A program made the position numbers and the translations under genes. Under the pieces are notes generated by a model. That model searched no databases and was not told where the DNA came from. It saw only the letters and a list, made by a program, of their open reading frames with translations. Shown here one piece after another: positions 25,296 through 38,480 of a stretch of DNA of 64,000 nucleotides. Source of the DNA: Buddleja alternifolia (taxonomy: Eukaryota > Streptophyta > Magnoliopsida > Lamiales > Scrophulariaceae); assembly GCA_019426215.1 (NCBI GenBank), contig CM033394.1, positions 35,896,423-35,960,422 on the forward strand, written 5' to 3'. The number at the start of each line of letters is the position of its first letter. Within the stretch, counting starts at the first letter, position 1.

Positions 25296-27148
25296 TTATA
25301 ACTATCAACCCAAATTTATCGAACTAGATATGTTGGGTATCTCCCTCCCTCTTGAATTAAAATCACCACTATGAATTTAGTGGTTGTAGTAATTAATATG
25401 TTCAATGGTCTAACATTAGTTCATCCAAATTAAATGTTGTACACAACTAATGAAGTAATTAAACCGAATCCTACGTTTTTGCATAACAAGAAAAGTTGCC
25501 CTATAAATGAAGTTAGGACAGAAGAAGGGCACATGGATAGTGCATATGCTTACACATTAAATTGCAAGTATTGCAACTTAGTCAAAAAGTTGATTATTTC
25601 ATAAAAATACCTTAACACAACATATGATATATCTACACCTAACCCTGCCAACTTTCACTACCCCAGTTTCTCAACCGTGAACTGTTTATTTATTTACTTA
25701 TTTTGATTGAATTGATGAAATATCACAATATTTGAATAGGAACAAAATTAGACATATTAATTATATAAAGGGTGGTAAAATTGATTCTGTATATTATTAC
25801 ACTGTCCAAATTTTATCCGAAAAGGGACATACATGCACGCCACCCGTTTAATTTGGGGGTATTAATTTTCTGCAATTTTTGCTTATCTGGACTTAAGAAG
25901 TGTGTCAATTAGACACTCTTTAGGAAGGAAATATGTCTAGGTGGATTTTTAAATCGTTTAGAAAAAACTAAAAATATAAAAAGTTATTAAAATTGTCTTA
26001 AAATATTTTTAAAAATATTTTTTAAAACTGGTTCTAAAATCTGAATGAAATTATTATTATTTTCTTGAAAAAGAACAGAAATATAGTTTAATATTGAAGT
26101 TATTACGATAGTAAATGATAAAATATTTATATTTAAAAACATAAGTGAAAAAAAAAATGTCAAGTGAAAAATTACACGAAATCACAAGTTTCTTAAATTT
26201 AAAACTATGCTAATTGATTAATATTTTAAATTAATATCAATTTCTTATATAGTATTATAATTAACCTGCATTTCAATTCTAATAAAATTATTTTTTATTG
26301 ACAAAAAAGTTATTTAATATTTTGGATATTCATAGCTATATTTGAATAGTATTAACTAAGAGCCAGCAATCATCATTTAATTATTTATAAACTATCTAAC
26401 CCTCTACTATAAAAATAAGAAACTTATCACATGTTAAATGGGACTCCAACTATAAATAAATAGAATTAAAAAATATAACAGATGATAAACTAATTGCCAA
26501 TTGTTCCAAATATTCCAAGTACAATCATATCCTACATTAATTCAAAAGCAACGGTTTGGTATGATGATGAACTAATCTTTCTACTTAAGTTCCCTAGACA
26601 TGACATTTCTTAAACTTCATTCACCCAACTTATTATGACGAGACTTGACATATTTTGTTTGGCCATCCCCATAACAATATCTTATTCTTTACTTTTTTTA
26701 TTTTTACTTTTTAGTTACATTGTTCAATTATAACGTTTAATTCGGAATTTCGAACCTGTGTGACCGCCTCCAACTGAAATATTGTATTATCGTTCAATTT
26801 GATTATTATATTAGAATGAATTTTCAAATGAATTAAAAGTACCAAAACTATTTCTAGAATTATTTTTATGATCTAATTTAACTCTTACTTCCATAAAAAT
26901 AAAGATAAACATAGTAGGGCCATCACGAAAGATTCAGGACCAACATTATCATTCATACTTCCCAGAATATATATGTTTACAGCCTAGACATGATGACACC
27001 AAGTTGGCACATCATTTTCTTTGGTATTTATTTATTCATTATTTTGAAAATGCCTATATATGTTTGTATAGAATGGGAAATTATTTTGACTTATTAATTA
27101 AATTGAAGAATGAAAGGTCCATTCCTTTTCAAGGCGATCATCTCGTCA
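25296..27148. other. Intergenic, AT-rich
   Basis: No gene or clear repeat recognised. Confidence 0.55.
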
Positions 27149-27623
27149 TTTTTTTTTTTAAAGAAATCAATATAACTTTCATTAAGCATATGCTAAATCA
27201 GCATCAAGAATAGGACGAGCACAATCCGGAGGCAAAATAACAAAATCAAAATGAAAAGCATTCCTAGCAAGACGATGAGCTACTTTGTTTGCTGATCGTC
27301 GAACATAACTTAAAGAATAATCCAACAAAATAAGAAAAGACTTAACATCAAAATAAAAAGAACTGAAAAAAGAATCATTTGGAAGATGAGAATGAAGCTT
27401 GGAAAGAACGATAGCACTATCCCCTTCAAGGCAAATAGATGGCCAACCTCGGCGAAGGCCATATCCACTGCCTCCTGCGCAGCTAAAATTTAAGCAACAA
27501 TAGATTATAGGATCATGAAACCCTTCAAAAAACCGAGAGGACCATCCAATGACATTCCCATGATGATTTAGGTGGGTGGTTACTTCTCGCTTTTGATTTT
27601 TATTTTGGGTTCCAAGTTCCAAT
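27149..27623 (-). mobile_element. 5'-truncated LINE with RNase H domain
   Basis: A minus-strand LINE 3' end; the poly(A) tail appears as an 11-T run at 27149-27159. The open frame 27622-27182 encodes a plant LINE-type RNase H (RVT_3): GWPSICLEGDSAIVLSKL, followed by SLSYVRRSANKVAHRLARNA, which holds the conserved D of EGDS and the VAH.LA motif. The N-terminal half of the domain is degraded. Its 5' end is broken by the hAT element at 27624. Confidence 0.8.
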
Positions 27624-28443
27624 TAGGGGCGTACGCGGTTGGGTTTGAGCGGTTTTACGGAGGAAAAAAATCAATCCAACCTGATATGCATGTGTGGGTT
27701 GACAACATTTCAAATCGAAATCGTAAAATTATATTTTTGAACCGAGCAATTTGGGATGGTTGAATTCAATGTATTTAGCGGATGGGTCTACGGATTATCG
27801 AATTATATATACTTATAGTTCTTACAACCATTTATAATTACATTTAGTAAGTATTTTTTATTATAGATTTTATTAAAAAAAATTGAGTTGGTGAGAAATA
27901 CAAAGCGGTATTATTAAATAAAATCATATTAACATGATCATTTGTAACTAGTGAAAATTCTCAAATATTAATAAAATCAAATTGTTATATATAATTCTTT
28001 TATATATGCATACATATATATAAATATATATAAGTTTTCTTGGTTAGAAAATTGAAAATTTCATTCAAATCAAATAAAAACAATTGTTCAAACAAGTTAT
28101 TCAATTTATTTACTCAAATTAAAAAAAAAAGTTTGTTACATGAATATGAATAAAACTACTCATGTTAGAAAATATATATGTATTATATTGTTTTCAAAGT
28201 GTGTGCTAATATTTACCTATATATACATATTCGGCATATATAGTTCACTCGTGGTCAGGTTGCGGGTTAGGTGAGTTGTAATTATTAAATTCACCACCCG
28301 ATTCGAAAGTGATGGGTTGCAATATTTTCAAACTGACACTTTATTAAAAAATTCTATTTAAAAATTCTAAACCAACATTTTTTGTGCAGATCAAATCAGT
28401 TAGAGCGGTTCAGGCAAATTGAGTGAGTTTACGTACATTCCTA
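27624..28443. mobile_element. Non-autonomous hAT element, 820 bp
   Basis: Ends TAGGGGCGTACGC and GTACATTCCTA (imperfect TIRs of the common plant hAT form). 8-bp target duplication GTTCCAAT (27616-27623) and GTTCCAAC (28444-28451), 7 of 8. No transposase. The interior contains tracts such as GCGGGTTAGGTGAGTTG, typical of this MITE type. Confidence 0.75.
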
Positions 28444-28451
28444 GTTCCAAC

Positions 28452-30137
28452 TTAATAGTAGAGGTGAATTTCCTTGTACTCATTTTCTCTCCATTTTGGA
28501 AATCTATACATTCGCTCATACAAGGCCCGTGATCGTAACCGATATTTATTTTTTTGATTGAAAAAAAAAATCTAGATTTAATTCCCCTTATTCTAGAGTT
28601 TGATTGGTTATTGTGTGTGGATAATTTATTGGATTTCTTAGCTTTGTAGTTTGATATAGACTTGATAGCAATTTTTAGTCACATATATGAATGATTGTAT
28701 CCATTTTTTGTAGTGGTGGGGTTTGTTCTTCCCGTGTATATGGGCGACCCTTAACGGATAGAACTAAATTCGGCGCTCCGACCCACTTACGTGGCCATCC
28801 ATATATATATATATATATCATATATATCCAATCAACACCTCAAACTCAAACTCACATGTTCGGACAATGATTTTGTGGAGCCTTTTCAACTTTAATTTGG
28901 GGAATACAAATACAAAAGGATGGATTTATTTTTCTTAACATAATTTTATTATGATATAATAAATGTATATTATAATAGAAGTAATTGTAGGAGTAAATTG
29001 GTATTAATTAGAAATAATATATCAAGATAGGATAGCTAATATTTTAAATATCTCATATTCGAGTTTCTTTACAAAATATGTGGTAAATACAAATATTTTT
29101 TTTATTGAATATATATTGTTCAAACATACATGTATCACATACCGTCAATGAAATTATATAAAATTTACATGTTACCATTACTATTCAAATATTAGAATTG
29201 ACATTAATTTATTGACTTTACCACACTCAATGGAGATTTATGAACATAAATGAGGGGCACTTAATTAGCAAAAAAAAAATAGGAAAAAACATACATCAGG
29301 TTATACGCATTTACAAATATCTTAATAAAATTATATGTATGTTTATTTTTAATATGAGACAAATTAATAAATTATTAATAGTATAGATGAATTTAATACT
29401 ATCTAGTTGTATCAATATTACGAAAATAATATGAGAATAAATATTAAAATAAGATAAATAATACTACGCATCCTGATTCAATAATTGATTATAAAATAGA
29501 GGGAGATGAAAGGCATGCGTTGATTGGAATCATTCACGCAAAACAAAGTTTCAATTGATATATCATACGCTATTATTCAACTATATACTCAACTGATAAT
29601 TCCTAATCAAACAGATAAATAAATTGCTAAATCAACAAGGAAACTTAATTAAACAAGGACTCCAAACAAGGAAATAAAATAATAAAATATAAATAACTAA
29701 ATCAACTAAATATGCTTCTTCCTGCGCCTCATGTAAGCCTTTCACGGACTTTTCTTCTTTCTACCTTCACCTATTTAGTAACAATTACTCACCCTTAAAA
29801 ACAGACTTTTCTCAAGACTGATCTTGGGAAATTGCTTCATATGCTCGTAACCTCATTACTATTATTATTATATTTTATTATTATTACTACTTGCATAATG
29901 TGAAAGAAGTGAAATATAGCTTGAATATCATTTAAATATGTTGCACAAGATGAATTTGAAATATATAAGTTTTACATCTGAGTATTTCTATCCGTATATA
30001 AAAAAAATAATAAAAATTCTCACGAATTTATAAACAAATATAAGTAAATTAATTGAGCGTCAACTTATGAATTTGCTCAACTCACTTTAGAATTCTATTT
30101 TCTATCATCAATATAATACCTGTTTTCTTTTTCTTTC
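28452..30137. other. Intergenic, AT-rich
   Basis: No gene recognised; short TA tract near 28801. Confidence 0.55.
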
Positions 30138-30165
30138 TTTTTTTTTTTTTTTTTTTTTTTTTTTT
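30138..30165. repeat. Poly(T)28 tract
   Basis: Twenty-eight T in a row after a TTTCTTT-type tract; possibly the tail of a minus-strand retroposon, but nothing else supports that. Confidence 0.8.
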
Positions 30166-30192
30166 GTTTTTTTGATATTTTTTGTCGTCAAT

Positions 30193-30240
30193 AGTACTTG
30201 AGATTATTATTACCAAAAAAAAAAAAAGTACTTGAGATTA
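30193..30240 (+). mobile_element. Tail-only retroposon scar
   Basis: AGTACTTGAGATTA occurs at 30193-30206 and again at 30227-30240. Between the two copies lie only 20 nt, TTATTACC plus A12. This is the pattern of target-primed reverse transcription that copied little more than the poly(A) tail. Confidence 0.6.
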
Positions 30241-30637
30241 CCCCATGCCTTCTTTGCATATTTGACTTTGCAAATGGCACTCTTGATTACAGATTTTCTT
30301 CACACGGCTCTTTTTCATTGGGGCCACCAATACATTTCAATGGAACTGAAAATTAGGCCATGTTGTACTTGGCACATTGAATCCGTCTCTAGATTTAATG
30401 TTTTCCATATTTTGATATAATTATACATATATATATATATATATGTGTGATCTTTTTGTAAATTACCTTAGAAAGACATAACAATCAATCATGAGAACTC
30501 AACAAATGAATTACTTTTGTTGAATTTTATAACATGCGACTTCCTAAGTATAAGGTGTTATTGTGTTTGTTCTTTTAATAGTAAAATTTAGTTAATAAGG
30601 TATTGTCAAAGTGGTAATTATGAGATCCAAAACTCTA

Positions 30638-31484
30638 TGTTAGATATTATTATTGCTCTCCTAATTAGATTAGTATTATTATTGGTTTCCTAATTAGACT
30701 AGTATTCTTATTACCTTATTTATCTTTTACCTTCTTTATAGTTTAGGGTTTTTTTGTATTCTCTCTCTTTTGTAACTCTATAAATCTCTTTTGTAACTCT
30801 ATAAATATGTTACTCAGTAATACAAGTTTCCTACGGGGTTTTCTCTAATCTAACATGGTATCAGAGTCATGGCTTCGAGCCATGGTATCTCGATCTCTCG
30901 CTTCCGTCATTCTCAAGTCGTCGACCCCGTCCGGCGCACCTATTATCTAGTTTAGTTTAGTTTAGGGTAGTTTTTTTTTTCTTTATCTTTGTTTATGTTG
31001 CCGTCGCTCACCCTTGGAAAAACAAGGACTTGGAGTCGCCGCCTTATTTAATGGTTTTCAGACGAAACTGTTCCGCATTGAGAAGCGTCTTCGTCGAACC
31101 GCCGCCTTATTTAATGATTTCCAGACGAAACTACTCCACCTTGAAAAACGTATTCGTCAAAACCTCTCTTCTAAGCATTCTTTATGCCCGTACTGTTATA
31201 ACATCTTTTCTCGGTTTTTAGTTCAGTCTCAATCTTCAAGACTTTCACGTTTCAACTGCGGGGGAGTGTTAGATATTATTATTGCTCTCCTAATTAGATT
31301 AGTATTATTATTGTTTTCCTAGTTAGACTAGTATTCTTATTACCTTATTTATCTTTTACCTTCTTTATAGTTTAGGGTTTTTTTGTATTCTCTCTCTTTT
31401 GTAACTCTATAGATCTCTTTTGTAACTCTATAAATATGTTACTCAGTAATACAAGTTCCCTACAGGATTTTTTCTAATCTAACA
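30638..31484 (+). mobile_element. TRIM (miniature LTR retrotransposon), 847 bp
   Basis: LTRs 30638-30855 and 31267-31484 (218 bp each, TGTTAG...TAACA), primer-binding site TGGTATCAGAGT directly after the left LTR (30856-30867), polypurine tract GCGGGGGAG just before the right LTR, and a perfect 5-bp target duplication CTCTA (30633-30637, 31485-31489). The internal 411 bp has no gag or pol. It contains a 63-bp tandem repeat starting at 31038 and 31101 (GCCGCCTTATTTAATG). Non-autonomous; a copia-type partner is likely from the primer site and 5-bp duplication. Confidence 0.92.
30764..30806 (+). repeat. 21-bp tandem duplication carrying the LTR TATA box
   Basis: CTCTTTTGTAACTCTATAAAT occurs twice, giving TATAAAT at 30779-30785 and 30800-30806. 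The right LTR has the same duplication with one TATA mutated to CTATAGAT. The solo LTR at 18614 has a single unit. Confidence 0.85.
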
Positions 31485-31781
31485 CTCTATAATCATGAGT
31501 TTGTAGAGCTCGAACAAATGTTTGTTTGTTTATTTGTCTATTTAAAAAGAAATGTAATCATTCATTTCAAAGTTAATAATGTCGAAGTTAATAAGCACCT
31601 TGGTTTAGAATCGTAGTCTTAAATATATGTATTTTAATGAATGACCGGATAGACTGTTTAACTAAAATTATTTGTTTTCATATAACACACAAATTTCAAG
31701 TAGCACCCTTCAATATCAAAATGTGTGTTAGCAATCTAATATTGTGAAAATACTTAAAATATATACTTTAGATAAAAATAT

Positions 31782-32037
31782 GAAAAATTACACACAGACC
31801 CCCTTACTTATTATGTAATTACCAAAACCCCCCTCATTTATTTAAAATTAGCAACACACGTCTTCATGTTAAGGATTTTTTACAATTATACCCTTTTATG
31901 TTTAAAAATTTCTACAATTTTATCCCTGTAAACTTTACAAATAGAGTTTTTGAGGGGGTGTGTTGTTAATTTTCAATAAGTGAGAGGAGGTTTTGGTAAT
32001 TACACAATAAGTTAGGGGGCCTGTCTGTAATTTTTCC
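31782..32037. mobile_element. MULE-type MITE, 256 bp
   Basis: Long inverted repeats beginning GAAAAATTACACACAGAC and ending CTGTCTGTAATTTTTCC, with a perfect 9-bp target duplication TAAAAATAT (31773-31781, 32038-32046). A second family member lies at 49542. Confidence 0.85.
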
Positions 32038-32046
32038 TAAAAATAT

Positions 32047-34646
32047 ATTACATGCATGTGATTTGAAAATTGCTCTAACTTGATAAAACTTACACAGACA
32101 CTTGCATAATTACAATATAAATTAATACGAACAAGCTAAATTTACCACGTAATTTATTACTCTTTTCCTGAATTACTTTTGACTCAACTAAATAGAATTC
32201 CCCTTAATTATGGTGATATTTTATGTGTTCAATTTTTACCGTCACGTGTACGGAACATAAAAGCCAGATGTAGCATAAGCCTGGCTAAAAGTAGCTTTGG
32301 GATCTGCATCCTACATCCCCATTATGCTTTAGTCCCATGCTCCTATATATATATATATATACACATTATCTTAAATGCTCCCAGTGGCCTATAACGTTTT
32401 AATACTCTATCAACTGATCAACGAAATATATAATGTCATTGATGGTTGGTTCCTATAATCCTATTGCTTTAATCTAGCATTTCAATAGCTCCGGTTGAAT
32501 TCTTACCCTTTTTTTGTTTAATTATATGTTTGTTTATTTAGAAATGTAAAATGTGTTTTCTGAAAATATAATACAAACTTTTATGAAACATGTAGGCGAG
32601 GCTTTCAAAATGTGGTTATAAATACACATAGAAAATGTAGATATATGGTTGTTTTTTAAGACGCTAAAAATTAAATTTAGAAATAATACAAGATCTTCGG
32701 ATAATAAGCTCAAGTTAAATGCAATTGGGACATCTATAAACCAGATCAAAACAATCATGTTTTAACTGAAAACACAAATATCATCATAATAATAATAATA
32801 ATAATAATTTTCAAAAAAATGTGAGGATATGAAACCAGGATTTTGTTAGAGTTTATTTTTCATAATATTACTTTTAGATAAAGTAATTCTCAAACTATTT
32901 CTCTTTCATAAATAATTCTCATACTATTACTTCTAATGTCATGTATATTGTCATGTTGGCACAAATTCACTAATTGCAATTTCCTAGTTCTTTTTCTCTT
33001 TTATGGACTCATTTTGTTGGAAATATTTTATATTTTTTAATATTCTCAAACTTCTTCTTAACAGAAAGAGAGTAAAAGCTAGGAAATATAATCGTTTATG
33101 ATACAATAATTTATAGATTGGACATTGATCAGAGAATTAAATTGTGTCTTTACATTTTTTATAATATTAGTTACTTGAATATGAAGTTTGATAATAGGTT
33201 ATAGAATAAAATTCCATCTTGTGTGGGTTCATCATTTGCTTCATTCATTATATATAACATATATATTGAATGTAATTCAATTGAAAAACATTAAATATTT
33301 TGAGGGTAATAATACTTATGAAAATAAAACAAAAGAGTTTACGTATCAAGGCTTTTGAAATTGTGCGCGAAATTGCTAGGATATAGCCAACTCCAAAAAA
33401 CACTCTTTTTAGTTATTCTAATATATGACGAACAAAAAGAACATATTTCTAAATAAATCTCTACTGTGCACAATGCTTCTTTATTTCGCCAAACATTGTT
33501 CAGTTTCTTATATACATGGCCTCCGACCATTCATGCCAAAAAAAAGTATTTTTTGGGAGTAAAAGACTAATTTTTGTTGATGTTCTGACAATTATAGAAT
33601 ATTTTACAGTGCAAGAATTATCTCTATATATAATTGATTAAACATTATTAATTTAACATTCAAATAAAATAAGTAAGAAACTTTGAGCACAATAAGATCT
33701 ATATTTTTTCCAGTAATTTGTTTGGTTTCGACATACAACCTATTAAGATATATTAGAGTTCATTACAATCGTTTTATAATTTTGATTAGTAATGACAATA
33801 TGTGACATTTTTACAAATTGCCATATATTTATTGATACACATAATTGTTTTTTATATATTATTGAAGAACATGAAATTTATTACTAGATAATTATACTTT
33901 TCTTCATATTGGATAAAAATATTATCATTGCAGGCACATATGTTATGAAAAATAATCACAAACTCCAACTAATAAGTTTGTGTCCACATAGAAATACTTG
34001 TGGTATTGGAAGTAATAATATAGGAATTATTTTCAAAATATTAATAGTTTAAAAATTATTTTTATCTAGAGTAATATTTTAGGAAAAAACTAGATTTTGT
34101 TAGATCTGAAATGAACAAGGATTTATGATAGTACGCGTTGGTCTAGCACTTAGTATCAGGCGCCTCATTTTTTATATAATGGCAATTATTTTAACCCTGT
34201 TAGTCCTATTACTTTATGGTGTCTCTCAAATAAATAAAAATAAAATTATTTTAACCTAGATTGTATGGTCAAATTATTTAGGGCAACAAACTTGTTTTCA
34301 GTTAGGCTCTGTATGGATGGGTTTTTAAAAAATATTTTTATTTTTTGGATAATCAAAAAATAAAAAAGCGCACTTCAAAACAAATTTTATAGAAAATACT
34401 CAATTTTCAAATCTTATCGCACATTCCCCTAGCTGTATACTACCAATCATTTCATCTTTCAATCACTTCACACTCTCTTTCTTAATTAATTATATTGTTC
34501 AACTATCCAACTCATTTTCTTTCTTACTTTATCATATTTTATATAATATAAATTCATATTCAATTATTATAAATATTTCACTTATTATTATTAAATAATA
34601 TTTCAATAAATGATATTTATAAATATATGTATGGGTACATTTATGC

Positions 34647-34697
<51 letters not shown>

Positions 34698-35047
34698 TCT
34701 TATAACAAAGTATAGGTCTACATAAAAACATAAAAACAGTTAAAGTATATACGCCTATAATGTATATACACATATTCATGTTTATTAGTTATAAATGTAC
34801 ATATATGTGTTTGATTGCACATTTGTATGTATTTCATGCTTATAAAAGTTTGTTCGTACATAATATTTACAAATCGATGTTTTAACTTAAAAATAAAAAT
34901 AAAGGTTTTTTTTTTAACGATAAATGACTCGATTCATACATAAGTTTTGTTTTCGATTCATATTCAATTAGTATATGGTTAAGCATTCTCAACTGGATAA
35001 AATAAATTATTGTTTACGATTTCTTTCCGTATTTAGGTATATATATC

Positions 35048-35080
<33 letters not shown>

Positions 35081-35480
35081 TATGTGTTGTTATGCACATA
35101 TACATACGAGACTTCATAATATGGTTCGATTGGTTTTGCACATATTTGTTTCTACTCATCGAGTAACTGTACAATTAAATAATTAATTACAATATAATTA
35201 TACCTATATACACATATTAGTTTGATTATATCTTTATTAGTTTTGATGGATATAATACAAAACTACCGTATAACGAGCTAAAATGTTTGTTCCTTGTTAT
35301 TTATGTATATATTTATTGTTTAATCTGACTATATTACCCTCCATTTTAATTGAGAAATATATAATTAATTTATTTTTACTATAAAACTGCCCTTATATTT
35401 AAGGAAGATAGTTCTATATATGGATAATAGACAATAGTAATAAATTAAACTAAAAGCATGTCATATTTTATAAGGTAATG
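32047..35480. other. Intergenic, AT-rich with long TA tracts
   Basis: No gene recognised. Long TG/TA microsatellite at about 34647-34694, another TA/CA compound at about 35039-35082, and (ATA)n near 32787. Confidence 0.55.
34647..34694. repeat. (TG)n(TA)n microsatellite
   Basis: Short TG run followed by about 20 TA units; self-complementary and length-unstable. Confidence 0.85.
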
Positions 35481-35486
35481 TTATTA

Positions 35487-35787
35487 GAGCATCTCCAACT
35501 CATAAACACTAAAATGGTGCAACTTTTGCACCATTTTAGTGTTATGTAGTAAATATACTCCAACTCAAAACTCTATTTTCAACACCAAAAATAATATTCT
35601 CTAGAATATTCCTTTTAACACTTATTTTTTATATCAAATTTGGTGCGAATGAACAATTGTACGTCAAATATAGTGTGCTAATGTTCATCTGCACCAAATT
35701 TGGTACAAATAATAGCGTGGGTTGGAGAGCCCAACATACGCCAAAATGACCATCTCGAACCCAAAATAGGGTGGGTTGGAGATCGTC
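35487..35787. mobile_element. PIF/Harbinger-type MITE, 301 bp
   Basis: Ends GAGCATCTCCAACTC and GGGTTGGAGATCGTC with TTA on both sides (35484-35486, 35788-35790). Contains a near-perfect internal hairpin, arms 35505-35522 and 35526-35543. Confidence 0.75.
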
Positions 35788-35790
35788 TTA

Positions 35791-38480
35791 GTTGTCTTTT
35801 GTTTTATGGAAAGGGTATTTTGGGACGGAGGGAGAGTTTTTTTTCCCAGAACATGGTGCCTCAGCAGTCTCAATTCATATGATCGGATCTAGAGAGAGAA
35901 AGAGAGGAAATGGGTTTCAGCTTAAGTTTCACTTTGCTTTTTCTCTTCTTTCAGTATAATAACATAGAAAAATGGTTATAGACTTTATGCTTCAATGATA
36001 TACTTTATTATCAAGAAGAAGAAAGTGAAATCAACACCAGAAGTAATCTCTGTTTTTCCTTCTGCTGAAATGGTTTTGCCATCGGCGACGGAAGCGGGCT
36101 TTTACCGGCAAAAGGGGATGGGGGTCCGAAGGAGGAGACCCATCCCCATTTTTCTCCTTTTTTTTGGTGGTCAGTGTGTGTGTGTCTATAATCCATAAAA
36201 TTATTTACCAAAAATATTATTTTAATTTTTATTTAATACCATCATTACACTAAAAAAATAATTTAATCATTTCACATATCAAATCTCAATAAAAATTAAC
36301 TTTATATCACATCGACACTACTCCCAACTATTTTCTAAAAACTCATCCAAACAAACCAAAAAAGCCAGCATTTTCACACGAATGTCTATAATACACATTT
36401 TCCCAAAAAAATCCAAAATGCGTTTTTGAAAACATAACCATACGCTATAAATCAAGGACACTCCAAAAAATCTTACCAATTTTTTATAAGACACGGATTT
36501 GAACAATGGAGTATTTACTTTTGTTATATCATGTTTTGGATTGAAAACATGTTTATTGTTATATTTAGTTTATATTTATATTTTTATTTTACATTTGTTA
36601 TCGATAAGTAGTTGAATTATTTGCAATATACATAGCTTTAGGAAGAAACAAGTAAAATACAAATTTATATATAATATATATAAAAGAATTGGATAGGCGT
36701 GTCGTGTCCTATATTTTTTTAAAAATACAGTTCCCCGTGTCCGTGTCGGTGCATCATTGACCATACGGAGCCTTGGCTTTTACTTACAAAACAATTTTGC
36801 ACTAACTCTAATAATAATATATTGAATTAATTTGTTTTAGGTGGACGAGCGAAACTTACAAGAGTTTCAAGAGATATTTTTGGTTAAAAAAAATAATTAA
36901 ATGTTTTAATACTAGCACAAATATAGGTACCAAATATGTATGTAAATATATATATATATATACATAAGAATTGAATATATTAGAATATAAGGTGTGTTAA
37001 AATTATTAAAAGAATGACAAGGAGATAAAAGAAAATGAAAGAATTTGTTGCATTTTCTCCCAATCAACCATAGAGGGATAGCAAAATATGACATATAATA
37101 TGATATGTTTTTGTGCAAGATGGGCTAGGCTCGGACGCCCTTGGACTATTGGAAATCTGGGAAGGAGGTTTGTGATTGTGAAAATTATGGGGTAAGTTGC
37201 TTTGCTTTGATTATGTTCAAAGCTTATTCTTTTTTATCTTGTAATTTTATCCAATTCTATATAATCATTGTAAGAAGGATGCCAGAGCTTGCAGGTTTTT
37301 TTTTCCTGTACAATTCGTCCATGTGTGATCGTTTGAGGAATGTCATTTTCGGGACTCTTGAGGAATATCAAAACTCTTGACGTTGAGTTGGAGGTGATCT
37401 GGACAAAACAGAAGTGGATGTGAGCGATCTTGGTGTTGTCTTGGATACATTAATTTTGTCTTTCATGTGGTTGATGAAATGAATGTGGGATAAAGTGAAA
37501 GTGGGATGAAGTGAGGGCTTTCAGAGTATAAGATAGAACCATTATATTAATCATTTATTGAAATGTTTTGCCTGAATCTGAAATGAGACTTGTTAATGTC
37601 TTCAATATTTTGCATCATTTGAACAAACATGCAGATGACAATGCCAAAACATGCACAAACCATGTATAATAACATGCACCAAAAAGGTGCCAGAGACTCA
37701 CTGCATTGGAGCGGGAATGTACAGTGTGCATCATGTTGGAGGACTAAAGTGGAAATTATGTTTAAGTTAAGGGACCAAATTGATAAATGTTGAAAAGTTA
37801 AGGAACTAAAGTGAAACTCAAAAGCTAAATTTATAATTTTACCCCTTAAATTGGGTAATGTGCGTGGCACGTCATCTTTCCGATCAAAATTGACGGTAAA
37901 TTGACTTGAGGGGCCATATTGAAATTAAGTTTTAAATTGAGGGTTTCAATCGACGTGATTGAAAGGTAAAGGACAAAAGTGATTCTAAACGAAAAGTTGA
38001 TGAACCAAAACATGACCTCATTCCAAAAAATTATAATAAAGTAGTATATCAATTTACATGACATAGCTCAAAATTGATTCTTTCTATATTATTGCATTCC
38101 TAGTTTCTTATTTATTTAATTTATTGTTACTTCAAGTGTTTTAAATTATGATTAAATAAAATTGGGGGTCAAATTAATTAAAATTTAATTATAAAAGGAG
38201 CAAACAACTTAATAGATTGGAATAGATGTGTGTAGAGTTAGTTTATCATTTTAGATCAAGGGAATTATCGTTCATCAATATGTTTAAGGAGGTATTTGAA
38301 GAATTGTTTTTTACAAGCGAAGGGGTCTATTTGAAAGTTTTCGACTTGTCTTTATATATAATAAAGGGATGTTTGATGCCTTCCTTATAGTTGGGGTAAA
38401 ATTGAATTTCAACCTTTTATTTTACCAACTATTCTAAACTTATCCAAACACCTTTCAACATAAAACAAGAGGAAAAGTAA
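35791..38480. other. Intergenic; no supported gene
   Basis: Several 60-107-codon open frames occur (35995-36211, 37141-37380, 37547-37870), but none matches a family I know and none has convincing codon structure or splice context. 37720-38030 contains 'GGGACCAAATTGATAAA'-like phrases typical of decayed MULE ends. Confidence 0.5.

Noticed and set aside
34130..34170. tRNA-like motif suggesting another SINE
   Set aside because: Only an A-box-like string (GTTGGTCTAGCACTTAG); no B box, tail or target duplication.
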